Shown: in pieces, positions 43,436 through 51,482 of the stretch | Numbering within the stretch: the first letter of the stretch is position 1 | Layout of the letters: every line of letters starts with the position of its first letter | Assembly (NCBI GenBank): GCA_963676875.1 | Contig: OY781436.1 | Coordinates: 558,001-622,000 of the forward strand | From: UBA6244 sp963676875 | GTDB lineage: Bacteria > Bacteroidota > Bacteroidia > Bacteroidales > F082 | Length of the DNA stretch: 64,000 bases | Direction of reading: 5' to 3' | Position numbers and translations under genes: made by a program | Notes under the pieces: model-generated | What the model was told of the DNA's origin: nothing | Databases searched by the model: none | What the model saw: the letters and a program-made list of their open reading frames with translations, nothing else

Positions 43436-45868
43436 ATGAAACACCTTTCACGTTTATTCACATTGGTTGTAGCAATGGTTTTCACACTTAGTGCCGCCAA
43501 CGCACAAAACACCGTGATGACCAAAGCTCAGGCACTTGGCCTGAAAAGCAACAGTACCGTGCAACAAGCACCTGTTATCCCACAACAAACCGCTTCGAGA
43601 ACTATGTTCATCGAAGAAGGCTTTGACACAGATTTTCTTCCCGTGGGCTGGACTCAGGAAATTATGAATGCCAACAACACCTGGATTCAAACAAACCCTG
43701 AGAATAATAATTTTAATGAAATTGACGTAAACAGTTTATTCTCGGCCATGGTTCCATGGGTAGGAGAAGATCAGGACGAATGGCTCATGACTCCAGAAAT
43801 TGATCCTGCAGGCGAAGAACCACTCTCCATTAATTTTTATGCAGGCGTTAGCGGTCCTTGGATCGAGTTTGCCACCCTTAAATGTCACATCTCCAATGAC
43901 GGTGGAACTACCTGGACCGAACTTTGGAATGCTGCCGACGAAATTGACCCCGCTGCCGACTGGGCATGGAACTACGTAAGCATCGACATCAGTGGATATT
44001 CCGACCAACCTTTCATGGTTGCATGGCAATATGTTGGTAACGATGGCGACCTCGCCGGTATCGATGGAGTTCAAATCAAAGCAGGTTACGATTACCTTTT
44101 CTTTGATGATATGGAAGGCTATACTGCCGGTGTACAATTAGCCCAACAAGCTGATCCCGACTGGTGGACAACTTGGTCAGATGATCCGGGAAGTGCTGAA
44201 GACGGTGTAATTTCTACCGACGAAGCACATAGCCCTGTTCAATCATGTTTGATCAGTGGTACCAACGACCAGGTACTTAAACTTGGAAACAAAACCTCAG
44301 GTTCTTACATTTTTAGCGTATACTACTATATTCCTTCAGGTTTTGGTGGGTACAACAACATGCAGCACTTTGAAGCTCCCGGCAACGAATGGGCTTATGA
44401 AGTATATTTTGGAGCCGCAGCAGGTAGCGAAAATGGTTATATGTATGCCGGTGGACCGGATGCTATCCCATTTACTTTTGCTCATGACACCTGGATCAAA
44501 CTGGAAACATGGGTTGATCTGGATGAAGATATGGCCACATTTATGATTGATGATGAAATCATTGCCGAATGGCAATTCAGCCTGCAAGCTCAAGGCGATC
44601 CCGGAACCAAACAAATCGGTGGAATCAACTTGTATGCAGGAGCTCCCGATGGCGACACCCCAAAATACTATTTTGACGATGTAGCCTTTATCGTTCTCGA
44701 TCCCGGTGTTACCAATCCTATCATTGGAATTAGCACCAGCCCAATCAACCAGGTATTGGAAGAAGGAACTTCATCAGTGGTTACCCGTAACTTAACCAAC
44801 AGCGGCGAAGCTGACTTGATGTTCGAAGTAATCCCCAGCTATTCTGTTGAAACAAAATCACTTGACATTGAACCTGCCGGAATTCACTCAGCTAAAGTAC
44901 GTGCAGACGAATTTATTGCTGATCCCAACTACGTACCTGCAAACGATAACCCATCCAACCGTGACGTTGTTCTGAACTATGACGGCGACAACGCAAGTGC
45001 TATTGGACGTGACACCGACTACGAATATCGCGTTTCCGCTATGTTCCCGGTAGCCATGGTTCAACCTTATATCGGAATGAAAATTTCTTCTGTTGAGGTG
45101 TATATCAACGACCCTGTAACGGCTGCTAAAATTCAGATTTACGACATGGGTTCGATGTTAACTCCTGGTCCGGGTGAATTATTGCTGGAACAAGAATTCA
45201 CCGGTGTACCAATGAGCTGGAACACTGTTACCCTCGATACCCCCATCGCCATCACCGGAAAAGATATCTGGGTAGGCTGGTGGATGTCAGCTCCCGGTGG
45301 CACTTTTGCTCCCGGTACTGATGCAGGCCCTGCCAATCCTAATGGTGACTGGATTTCAACAGGTCCGGGCTGGAGCCACCTTGGCGACAACCCTGATTTG
45401 AATTACAACTGGAACATCCGCGCCAACCTTACCGGCGACCCCATTACCCAATGGCTGTCGGTTGACCCAACCGAAGGTACTTTGGCTCAAGGCGAAGACG
45501 TTGACATCAACATTACTTTGGACGCTACCGGTCTGGCTTCAGATCAATACAGTGGTAAAGTAATCATCAGAAACAACGACCCAACAGCTGACATGGTTAG
45601 CATCAACGTGGTAATGGTTGTTACTGTAGGTGTAAACGAAAACGGTGAACAAGAATACGTTAGTGTATATCCCAATCCTGCCAGCACCATGCTGAATGTA
45701 GGTTCAAACGGAGAAATCACCAATGTTCGTTTGATCAATACCGTAGGACAAGTTGTATTTGACAATGCTGCTACACAAATTAATGTGAGCGACCTTGAAG
45801 GTGGCGTTTATTTTATCCAAATCGACACCAAAAACGGTACAACTACGCAAAAAATTATTATTCAATAA
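43436..45868 (+). CDS. Secreted protein with T9SS type A sorting domain
   Basis: 810 residues. The signal peptide ends at SAANAQ (about 24). A choice-of-anchor-J/cleaved-adhesin domain follows (about 50-220: EEGFDTDFLPVGWTQEIMN, DEWLMTPEID). A second jelly-roll, LamG-like part comes after it (about 222-420: FFDDMEGYTAG, YYIPSGFGGYN). Next is an Ig-like/BACON-like region, and the end is a C-terminal sorting domain (about 733-810: VSVYPNPASTMLNVG, LEGGVYFIQIDTKNG, ending KIIIQ). It would be exported by the T9SS and anchored or released at the surface. No catalytic site is recognised; adhesion or glycan binding is likely. A strong terminator follows. Confidence 0.93.
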   Translation: MKHLSRLFTLVVAMVFTLSAANAQNTVMTKAQALGLKSNSTVQQAPVIPQQTASRTMFIEEGFDTDFLPVGWTQEIMNANNTWIQTNPENNNFNEIDVNSLFSAMVPWVGEDQDEWLMTPEIDPAGEEPLSINFYAGVSGPWIEFATLKCHISNDGGTTWTELWNAADEIDPAADWAWNYVSIDISGYSDQPFMVAWQYVGNDGDLAGIDGVQIKAGYDYLFFDDMEGYTAGVQLAQQADPDWWTTWSDDPGSAEDGVISTDEAHSPVQSCLISGTNDQVLKLGNKTSGSYIFSVYYYIPSGFGGYNNMQHFEAPGNEWAYEVYFGAAAGSENGYMYAGGPDAIPFTFAHDTWIKLETWVDLDEDMATFMIDDEIIAEWQFSLQAQGDPGTKQIGGINLYAGAPDGDTPKYYFDDVAFIVLDPGVTNPIIGISTSPINQVLEEGTSSVVTRNLTNSGEADLMFEVIPSYSVETKSLDIEPAGIHSAKVRADEFIADPNYVPANDNPSNRDVVLNYDGDNASAIGRDTDYEYRVSAMFPVAMVQPYIGMKISSVEVYINDPVTAAKIQIYDMGSMLTPGPGELLLEQEFTGVPMSWNTVTLDTPIAITGKDIWVGWWMSAPGGTFAPGTDAGPANPNGDWISTGPGWSHLGDNPDLNYNWNIRANLTGDPITQWLSVDPTEGTLAQGEDVDINITLDATGLASDQYSGKVIIRNNDPTADMVSINVVMVVTVGVNENGEQEYVSVYPNPASTMLNVGSNGEITNVRLINTVGQVVFDNAATQINVSDLEGGVYFIQIDTKNGTTTQKIIIQ

Positions 45869-45881
45869 TTCAACTTATTAC

Positions 45882-45918
45882 AAAAGCCTCGCTTTGGATT
45901 CAAAGCGAGGCTTTTTTT
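45882..45918 (+). terminator. Strong terminator of the T9SS cargo gene
   Basis: Perfect 15-bp stem (arms AAAAGCCTCGCTTTG and its complement, 45882-45896 and 45901-45915) with a 4-base loop, followed by T. It begins 14 bases after the stop. Confidence 0.95.
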
Positions 45919-46309
45919 TGTATTGCCCGTCGTTACAGGGTTTTATCCTTTATTTTAGCCGCTTTCATCTGGGTTTTGTCGGTATTTGGTTGATAAAAAC
46001 GATACTTCTGTTAGCAAAAAGAGTGCAATAAAATTCAATACATTGCTCAAAACCCAACGGGATAAGCGAGCAAAAACAAACCATGCGAATGCTCCATCCA
46101 ACTGTTGGCAACCACCAATAATATTCGCTCAAGGTGAGCCACTTATACCATAAAAGAACTACATTTGAACTGCTAAAAACTAAAAACACTTACGCCGGGA
46201 TATTGAGTTACAAAGAAAAACCAAACAGTTTTTTTGGCGATGATGGTAAAGGGAGAATCAGGAATGAGGGGTCTGGATATACTGAAGCTGTGCTTTATAT
46301 AAAAAAGAA
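45919..46309. other. Intergenic stretch at the start of the sparse islet
   Basis: About 390 bases without a supportable gene. One box-like TACATTTG followed by AACTGCTAAAAAC lies at 46160-46167, 143 bases before the next ATG. No hairpin or repeat of note. Confidence 0.5.
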
Positions 46310-47068
46310 ATGACAGAAGAAATAAAATCACTTTTTGACACTCGACCCGAACATCCTCTTTTTTATGTTGAAAGTGGAAGTAGACTGTGGGGCATAGCTA
46401 GCCCTGACAGTGATTTTGATGTGCGTGGATTTCACCTTCAACCCAAAGACCAATATTTCGACTTTAAAATGCACCGCGACTTAATTGAAATAATGGATGG
46501 TGATTTTGATTTCGTGTCATACGACATCGATAAGATGTTCAGACTTTTAGCTAACAGCAATCCAACAGTGTTCGAGTGGATTAGAGCACATATTGTGTAC
46601 TTCAACAACTTTCCAAATTGGGCTGAATTTCAAAACCAAATTGTTGCGAATATCAACTTCCAGGCATTGTACTATCACTATTTGTCTTTGGCAAAAGGTA
46701 ATATCAACCTTATGGAGACGGATAAAAAGTTTACCTATAAAACCGTATTTTACTGCATTCGTGGATTATTATCCGCGGAATTGGCGATTAAAAATGTTGT
46801 TCCTGAACTCTTAATTGACAAACTGTTTGAGCAATTTGAAATTGAAAACGACATGATAAAAATTGCCAGGGATAGTCTTGATAAAAAGAAAAGTAAATCT
46901 GAAAAACAGGATGTGGATGCCGGGAAAAAGCCCATCATGTTATACAAAATCAAAGCTTACACGCAAAGGTTAAGTGAGATGAAACCCAAAAGTTCAAACA
47001 ATCAGGACAGGCTGACTGGAATTCTGCGTGATTACAATTTTGAACTGAAAAATGAATACTATAAATAA
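46310..47068 (+). CDS. Nucleotidyltransferase-superfamily protein (YcgL/RlaP-like)
   Basis: 252 residues. The N-terminal motif FYVESGSRLWGIASPDSDFD followed by VRG is the pol-beta-type G-S...S-D-x-D signature of the YcgL/RlaP (PF10127-type) family. Asp residues in SDFD and in YDIDKMFRLL-type sequence may complete the metal site. The C-terminal half is helical with a Lys-rich segment. Family members sometimes sit beside RNA ligases and are linked to RNA end metabolism, but no ligase is nearby here. It stands isolated in a low-coding, AT-rich stretch. The start ATG is 46310; the ribosome site AAAAAAGAA is weak. Confidence 0.8.
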   Translation: MTEEIKSLFDTRPEHPLFYVESGSRLWGIASPDSDFDVRGFHLQPKDQYFDFKMHRDLIEIMDGDFDFVSYDIDKMFRLLANSNPTVFEWIRAHIVYFNNFPNWAEFQNQIVANINFQALYYHYLSLAKGNINLMETDKKFTYKTVFYCIRGLLSAELAIKNVVPELLIDKLFEQFEIENDMIKIARDSLDKKKSKSEKQDVDAGKKPIMLYKIKAYTQRLSEMKPKSSNNQDRLTGILRDYNFELKNEYYK

Positions 47069-47659
47069 AATGCGAAAGCACCCACCTCTTTGGATTTAAG
47101 GCGCACCTGAACCCCAAAAAACAGGCGAGGGGAAAAATTCACCCATGTAAACAACCTGCCACCTATCGATAATCAAAAGTCCGGGAGATTTGATAAATAA
47201 TTAATGGCAGGTGCTACAGCCAGAAAAGAAAATAAGTATTTTTGAAACTGCTAAATCAAAAAAACGAACCGCATCCTTACCCTCAATTATGAAGCAAAAT
47301 TTTATCATTTCTGAATTCAGTTAAAAATATCAGGGACTGCTTTAATTTTGAGTACGGGGAATACAATTCAATAACCTATGGCAGGATTGTTTGCAAAGAA
47401 AACAATACGGATTTTTTAATTGAAAATGATAAGCTGTTCAGATGGACTTATCAAGAACTGATAAATAAATGACAGAAAAAAATGGTACACTTATCAAAAA
47501 GCACTAAAAATGAAGACAATATCGATAAACAAATACCGTAGCAACTTGAAAGCATGGACCTGTGTATTGCCAAACGCAACATATACTTAACGTGGTAAAA
47601 CGAAATGTCGGTAAATGGATTTCAACAAAATTCGATTATTAATAAAAAGTGACTTTCAG
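47069..47659. other. Non-coding stretch with a folded element and a possible gene remnant
   Basis: About 590 bases without an intact gene. An 8-bp inverted repeat ACCTGCCA/TGGCAGGT (47154-47161 and 47215-47222) encloses a smaller one (ATCAAA/TTTGAT). A TATTTTTG box at 47237-47244 is followed by AAACTGCTAAATC. Then comes a short frame without a start codon (47293-47472). Confidence 0.55.
47293..47472 (+). pseudogene. Possible remnant of a small unknown protein
   Basis: The frame runs from just after a stop (TGA ending at 47292) to TGA at 47470-47472, about 59 codons. It has no ATG near its beginning. The later part looks protein-like (DCFNFEYGEYNSITYGRIVC, ENDKLFRWTYQELINK) with Tyr/Glu/Asn-rich composition. 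No family was recognised. It may be the truncated end of a decayed gene, or chance. Confidence 0.3.
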
Positions 47660-48061
47660 ATGGAATACTTGGGTTCATGTTTATGCAAAGGAATTAAATT
47701 TAAAGTAGTTGGTGACTTTGAGCATTTTTATCTATGCCATTGCAGATATTGCAGAAAAGACACAGGTTCTGCTCATGCTGCAAATTTGTTTTCCACAACA
47801 GCAAAACTGGAATGGATAAAAACGGAAACTGAAATTAAAAAATTTCAACCACATAAAAGCAATCATGTGAAGGCCTTTTGTACAAATTGTGGGTCAGCGC
47901 TGCCCAATTTGCAAATGGACGGTAAACTCCTGGTAGTTCCGGCCGGATGTTTAGATACCAAACTAGAAAAACGACCCAATGCACATATTTTCGTCTCAAA
48001 CAAAGCAAGTTGGGATGAGTCGTTGGAAGAAATAAAAAAAATTGACCGTTTTCCGGAATAA
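47660..48061 (+). CDS. GFA-family (CENP-V/GFA domain) protein
   Basis: 133 residues from the ATG at 47660 (an ATG 45 bases earlier is also possible; the later one matches the usual family N-terminus YLGSCLCKGIKFKV). Zinc-binding Cys pairs are visible: SCLCKG, YLCHCRYCRKDTGSAHAANL and FCTNCGSALPNLQ. The family is named from glutathione-dependent formaldehyde-activating enzyme, but most members are of unknown activity. Ends SLEEIKKIDRF. It stands isolated between two non-coding stretches. Confidence 0.88.
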   Translation: MEYLGSCLCKGIKFKVVGDFEHFYLCHCRYCRKDTGSAHAANLFSTTAKLEWIKTETEIKKFQPHKSNHVKAFCTNCGSALPNLQMDGKLLVVPAGCLDTKLEKRPNAHIFVSNKASWDESLEEIKKIDRFPE

Positions 48062-48564
48062 AAAATCAATGTAAAACAATTTGCTCTCTTATTTGTTGAT
48101 AATCGGACAGCCTGAAATGTATCATATCACCCTGACAAACCGGACCTAATCAACATTTATGTACATGGGAAAATGATAGTTCAGCAAAGAGAAAAAAGTA
48201 GAAAACCCCACAGAAGCCTCTGAACAAAAGATAAAAAACGTCAAATAGAACATAAAGTTTTCTTGCTGCGACTACATACCTAAAAGTTGCACCCGGAATT
48301 TTGAGAACAAGTTCTGATTGAATGCGAAGTGCGAATGCTAATAAACTGAAACAACCCTGGCAGCGAATTCGGAAAATAAAAACCTGAGGGATCTTCCTTG
48401 CCACTAACATGGGACGGAGAGAATTGCTTATTTTTGAAACTGAAACTAAATTGCCTGATGAATCGGGGACTTAACCGGCAGTTTAAAAAATTGTTCCCTC
48501 CTATTTTATGTTATTTTTTTATGTTTAGTATGCATTTTGATTCCAAAACGAGGCCCTTTTTATC
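48062..48564. other. Non-coding stretch of the sparse islet
   Basis: About 500 bases. No gene is supportable on either strand. A TATTTTTG box with AAACTG after it (48429-48436) lies 129 bases before the next ATG. Confidence 0.5.
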
Positions 48565-49110
48565 ATGAAAAAATCCGATACCCTTAGCTCCGTTGAATTG
48601 TTTAGAACTTTGCAAACCAATAAATACTACGAACAGGCTCACCGCCCAATTGTCATTGCCGATAACCTGCGTACACCTGAAAATATGGGCGCAGTACTAC
48701 GGTTGGCCGGAAACATCGGGGCAGCCCTCACCTTGTTTATCAGCAACAAACCCATTACCTTCAAAACCTACAAAATCAAGCGGACAGCCTCGGGAGCCTA
48801 CGAGAAAAAAACATGGAAAATAATTGAGTTGAATGAACTTGCGGAACACCTCCCCCACGATTATGAAATCGTAGCACTGGAAACCGAAGCCAAAGCCCAG
48901 AATATTTATACCACCAATCTTCCCGAAAAAATGGCCATTGTGGTGGGCAATGAGCTTTTTGGTATCGATCCCCAATTGATGGCCATGGCACATCACAAGG
49001 TTTATATTCCTTTGCCGGGAGAAATATATTCGCTCAATGTTACGCATGCGTTGTCGATAGGATTGTTTGAATGGTACCGACAGATTTCCATGACACTTCC
49101 TGAGAAATAG
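48565..49110 (+). CDS. SpoU-family (TrmH-like) RNA 2'-O-methyltransferase
   Basis: 181 residues of the SPOUT knot fold. The three SpoU motifs are present: NLRTPENMGAVLRLAGNIGA (motif 1), MAIVVGNELFGIDPQLM (motif 2) and VYIPLPGEIYSLNVTHALSI (motif 3). It would transfer a methyl group from SAM to the 2'-OH of a tRNA or rRNA ribose. The target cannot be told from sequence. It has no N-terminal RNA-binding extension. It is isolated on both sides. Confidence 0.92.
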   Translation: MKKSDTLSSVELFRTLQTNKYYEQAHRPIVIADNLRTPENMGAVLRLAGNIGAALTLFISNKPITFKTYKIKRTASGAYEKKTWKIIELNELAEHLPHDYEIVALETEAKAQNIYTTNLPEKMAIVVGNELFGIDPQLMAMAHHKVYIPLPGEIYSLNVTHALSIGLFEWYRQISMTLPEK

Positions 49111-49356
49111 TAGGCCTAAACCCTATATTGCCTAACATTATTTCTTATGTAACAGACAATATCGCGACCAACCATTTAGCATTCAAAATTCGTATTGAAT
49201 TTATTTGCCTTGTTCGGTGGTAACTAAACTTCATTTTTACATCTTGAAGCTTAAAAATTCTTAAAACAATTCCATATCGAATTTCCACCAGCGAATCGGC
49301 GGATAAAGCGTTGACTTTTTTGTAACTTTACCCCCTGTTAATTTAAAAAGAAAAGA

Positions 49357-50727
49357 ATGGAAAAAGTTAATGCCTTTATTCAAGAAAACAAAGACCGTTT
49401 TATGGACGAACTCTTTGAAATCATCCGCATACCCTCCATCAGTTCCATCGCCGATCACAAACCCGACATGATCCGCATGGCCAACCATTACAAAGAAAGC
49501 CTGCTAAAAGCCGGAGTTGACAAAGCTGAAGTAATGCCCACCAAAGGAAATCCTGTGGTGTATGCAGAAAAAATAATCGATCCGAAATTGCCCACCGTGC
49601 TGGTGTATGCCCATTACGACGTAATGCCCGTGGATCCCATCGACCTGTGGACAAGCCCTCCGTTTGAGCCTGAAATCCGCAATGGCCACATCTATGCCCG
49701 TGGTGCCGACGACGACAAGGGGCAGGGTTTTATGCATGTAAAAGCCTTCGAAACCCTCGTTAATACCAACAACCTGAAGGTGAATGTAAAGTTCATGATT
49801 GAAGGAGAAGAAGAGATTGGCTCGGTGAGTTTGGGTGCCTTTTGCGATGAACACAAAGAAATGCTTAAAGCTGACATCATCCTGGTATCCGACACCGGTA
49901 TGATTGCCCGCGACATTCCTTCCATTACAGTGGGATTGAGAGGTCTGGCCTATTGGCAGGTGGAAGTTACCGGTCCCAACCGCGACCTGCACTCCGGTCT
50001 TTTTGGTGGTGGTGTGGCCAACCCCATCAACGTGTTGTCGAAGATGATTGCATCCATGACTGACGAAAACAACATGATCACCATGCCCGGTTTTTACGAC
50101 GACGTGTTGGAGTCCACTCCCGAAGAAAGAAAAAAACTCAACCTGGCCCCTTTCGATCTCAACGAATACAAAGCCGCCATTGATGTGGAAGAAGTAGCCG
50201 GAGAAACCGGATATACCACCATTGAGCGCACAGGCATCCGCCCATCGTTCGATGTTTGTGGGATCTGGGGCGGATATACCGGCGAAGGAGCCAAAACCGT
50301 ACTTCCTTCGAAGGCTTATGCCAAAATATCTTCCCGATTGGTACCCAACCAAAATCATGAGAAAATCGCTAAAATGTTTGAGGAATATTTCGCAAGCATT
50401 GCACCCAAATCAGTAAAAGTTAAGGTGGATGTTCTCCATGGCGGTCAGGCATATGTTTGCCCCATCGATCTACCAGCCTACAAAGCTGCCGAGAAAGCTT
50501 ATACCAAAACTTACGGAAAAGTGCCCGTGCCCACTCGTAGTGGTGGAAGCATTCCTATCATCTCCACTTTCGAAGATAAATTGGGAATCAAATCCATATT
50601 GATGGGCTTTGGATTAGAATCAGATGCCATACACTCCCCCAACGAAAATTATCCTGTAGAAAATTTCTACAACGGTATCGAAACCATCACATGGTTTTAC
50701 CATTTTTTCGCTGAAGAAATGAAATAG
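49357..50727 (+). CDS. M20-family metallopeptidase (dipeptidase)
   Basis: 456 residues. The metal ligands of the M20 family are all visible: His in VYAHYDVMPVD, Asp in GADDDKGQGF, the Glu pair in EGEEEIGS, Asp in LVSDTGM and the late His in AIHSPNENYP. The dimerisation insert contains DLHSGLFGGGVANPINVL. The length and sequence are closest to the carnosinase-like Xaa-His/CNDP branch, which cleaves dipeptides in the cytoplasm. It has no signal peptide. It is monocistronic with a terminator. The promoter is not clear; TAACTTTA at 49323 is a one-mismatch box. Confidence 0.93.
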   Translation: MEKVNAFIQENKDRFMDELFEIIRIPSISSIADHKPDMIRMANHYKESLLKAGVDKAEVMPTKGNPVVYAEKIIDPKLPTVLVYAHYDVMPVDPIDLWTSPPFEPEIRNGHIYARGADDDKGQGFMHVKAFETLVNTNNLKVNVKFMIEGEEEIGSVSLGAFCDEHKEMLKADIILVSDTGMIARDIPSITVGLRGLAYWQVEVTGPNRDLHSGLFGGGVANPINVLSKMIASMTDENNMITMPGFYDDVLESTPEERKKLNLAPFDLNEYKAAIDVEEVAGETGYTTIERTGIRPSFDVCGIWGGYTGEGAKTVLPSKAYAKISSRLVPNQNHEKIAKMFEEYFASIAPKSVKVKVDVLHGGQAYVCPIDLPAYKAAEKAYTKTYGKVPVPTRSGGSIPIISTFEDKLGIKSILMGFGLESDAIHSPNENYPVENFYNGIETITWFYHFFAEEMK

Positions 50728-50748
50728 TAATTTGTTTTTTCATGGATG

Positions 50749-50781
50749 AAAGGACTATTCGGTTTCGGGTAGTCCTTTTTT
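50749..50781 (+). terminator. Terminator of the M20 dipeptidase gene
   Basis: Stem AAAGGACTA/TAGTCCTTT (50749-50757 and 50770-50778) followed by T. 22 bases after the stop. Confidence 0.85.
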
Positions 50782-50891
50782 ATTGCCGCTGTGTTGATTT
50801 AGTTCAAGAGCTCAACCCCGAAGGCTTTCGTGGCAAGGGATCAAGGGTTCAGATTATTAGTTGCCTATTTGTTCTAAATATTTGAATCGAA

Positions 50892-51153
50892 CTTCAAGCG
50901 TGGACGCTTGAAGCGAGTGAGGTTCTTCATCTGGCGCAAGCGTCTGCTTGCGCCTTTATTTCCATAAGTAAACGACAAACGTTCTTCCCACATCTGGCGC
51001 AAGCGTCCGCTTGTGCCTTTATTTCCATAGGTAAACGCCAAATTACAGTTTATAAATAGGTTTTAATCCCATGTTTTTACCACAATAAACCCTTATGCAA
51101 CAACTAATGCAAAATAACAAGTTTTTGACTTGGCACAAGAGGACGCTTGCGCC
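50892..51153. repeat. Four related GCAAGCG-type hairpins
   Basis: Hairpins at 50892-50913 (CTTCAAGCGT, perfect 10 bp), 50933-50954 (GGCGCAAGC, perfect 9 bp), 50996-51017 and 51132-51153 share the arm core CAAGC and GCTTG. The second and third are part of a 63-base spaced direct duplication (50928-50977 and 50991-51040). Confidence 0.75.
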
Positions 51154-51186
51154 AGTTTGAGAGGTTTCCCAACTTCCGTCTTCCAT

Positions 51187-51425
51187 CTCCCAACTCCGTT
51201 AATGTCCTACGGACAATTGGTCTCTCTCATTATTTGGCTATGGAAATTAAAGCCCTACGGGCTATCTCCCCACTCCCTACTCCTTACTCCCTACTCCTTA
51301 CTCCCAACTTCCGACTCCCGACTTCCAACTCCCAACTCCGTTAATGTCCTACGGACAATTGGTCTCTCTCATTATTTGGCTATGGAAATTAAAGCCCTAC
51401 GGGCTATCTCCCCACTCCCTACTCC
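51187..51425. repeat. 142-base tandem repeat, two copies
   Basis: The sequence starting CTCCCAACTCCGTTAATGTC at 51187 recurs at 51329. The first 97 bases of both copies are identical (51187-51283 and 51329-51425). Each copy contains two small palindromes, GTCC-TAC-GGAC and GCCC-TAC-GGGC. CTCC/TCCC low-complexity runs separate them. Confidence 0.85.
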
Positions 51426-51482
51426 CTACTCCTGACTTCCAACTTCCGACTTCCAACTCCCGACTCCCGACTCTCGCTCCCC

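Larger units (their letters stand above)
50782..51482. other. Repeat-rich intergenic region
   Basis: About 700 bases without a gene. It holds four related hairpins (50892-51153), a 63-base direct duplication and a 142-base tandem repeat (51187-51425), then C/T-rich low-complexity sequence up to the end of the minus-strand gene at 51483. Confidence 0.75.

Noticed and set aside
47154..47222. Integron attC site
   Set aside because: Inverted repeats exist, but the conserved GTTRRRY/RYYYAAC core sites are missing and no integrase is present; kept only as a weak finding.
49504..50358. 284-codon antisense frame in the M20 dipeptidase gene
   Set aside because: Opposite to a clear metallopeptidase with complete metal ligands; His/Gly-rich shadow translation.
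50892..51425. Could the repeated sequences be a CRISPR array?
   Set aside because: The units are palindromes and a two-copy tandem duplication, not regularly spaced repeats with unique spacers, and there are no cas genes.
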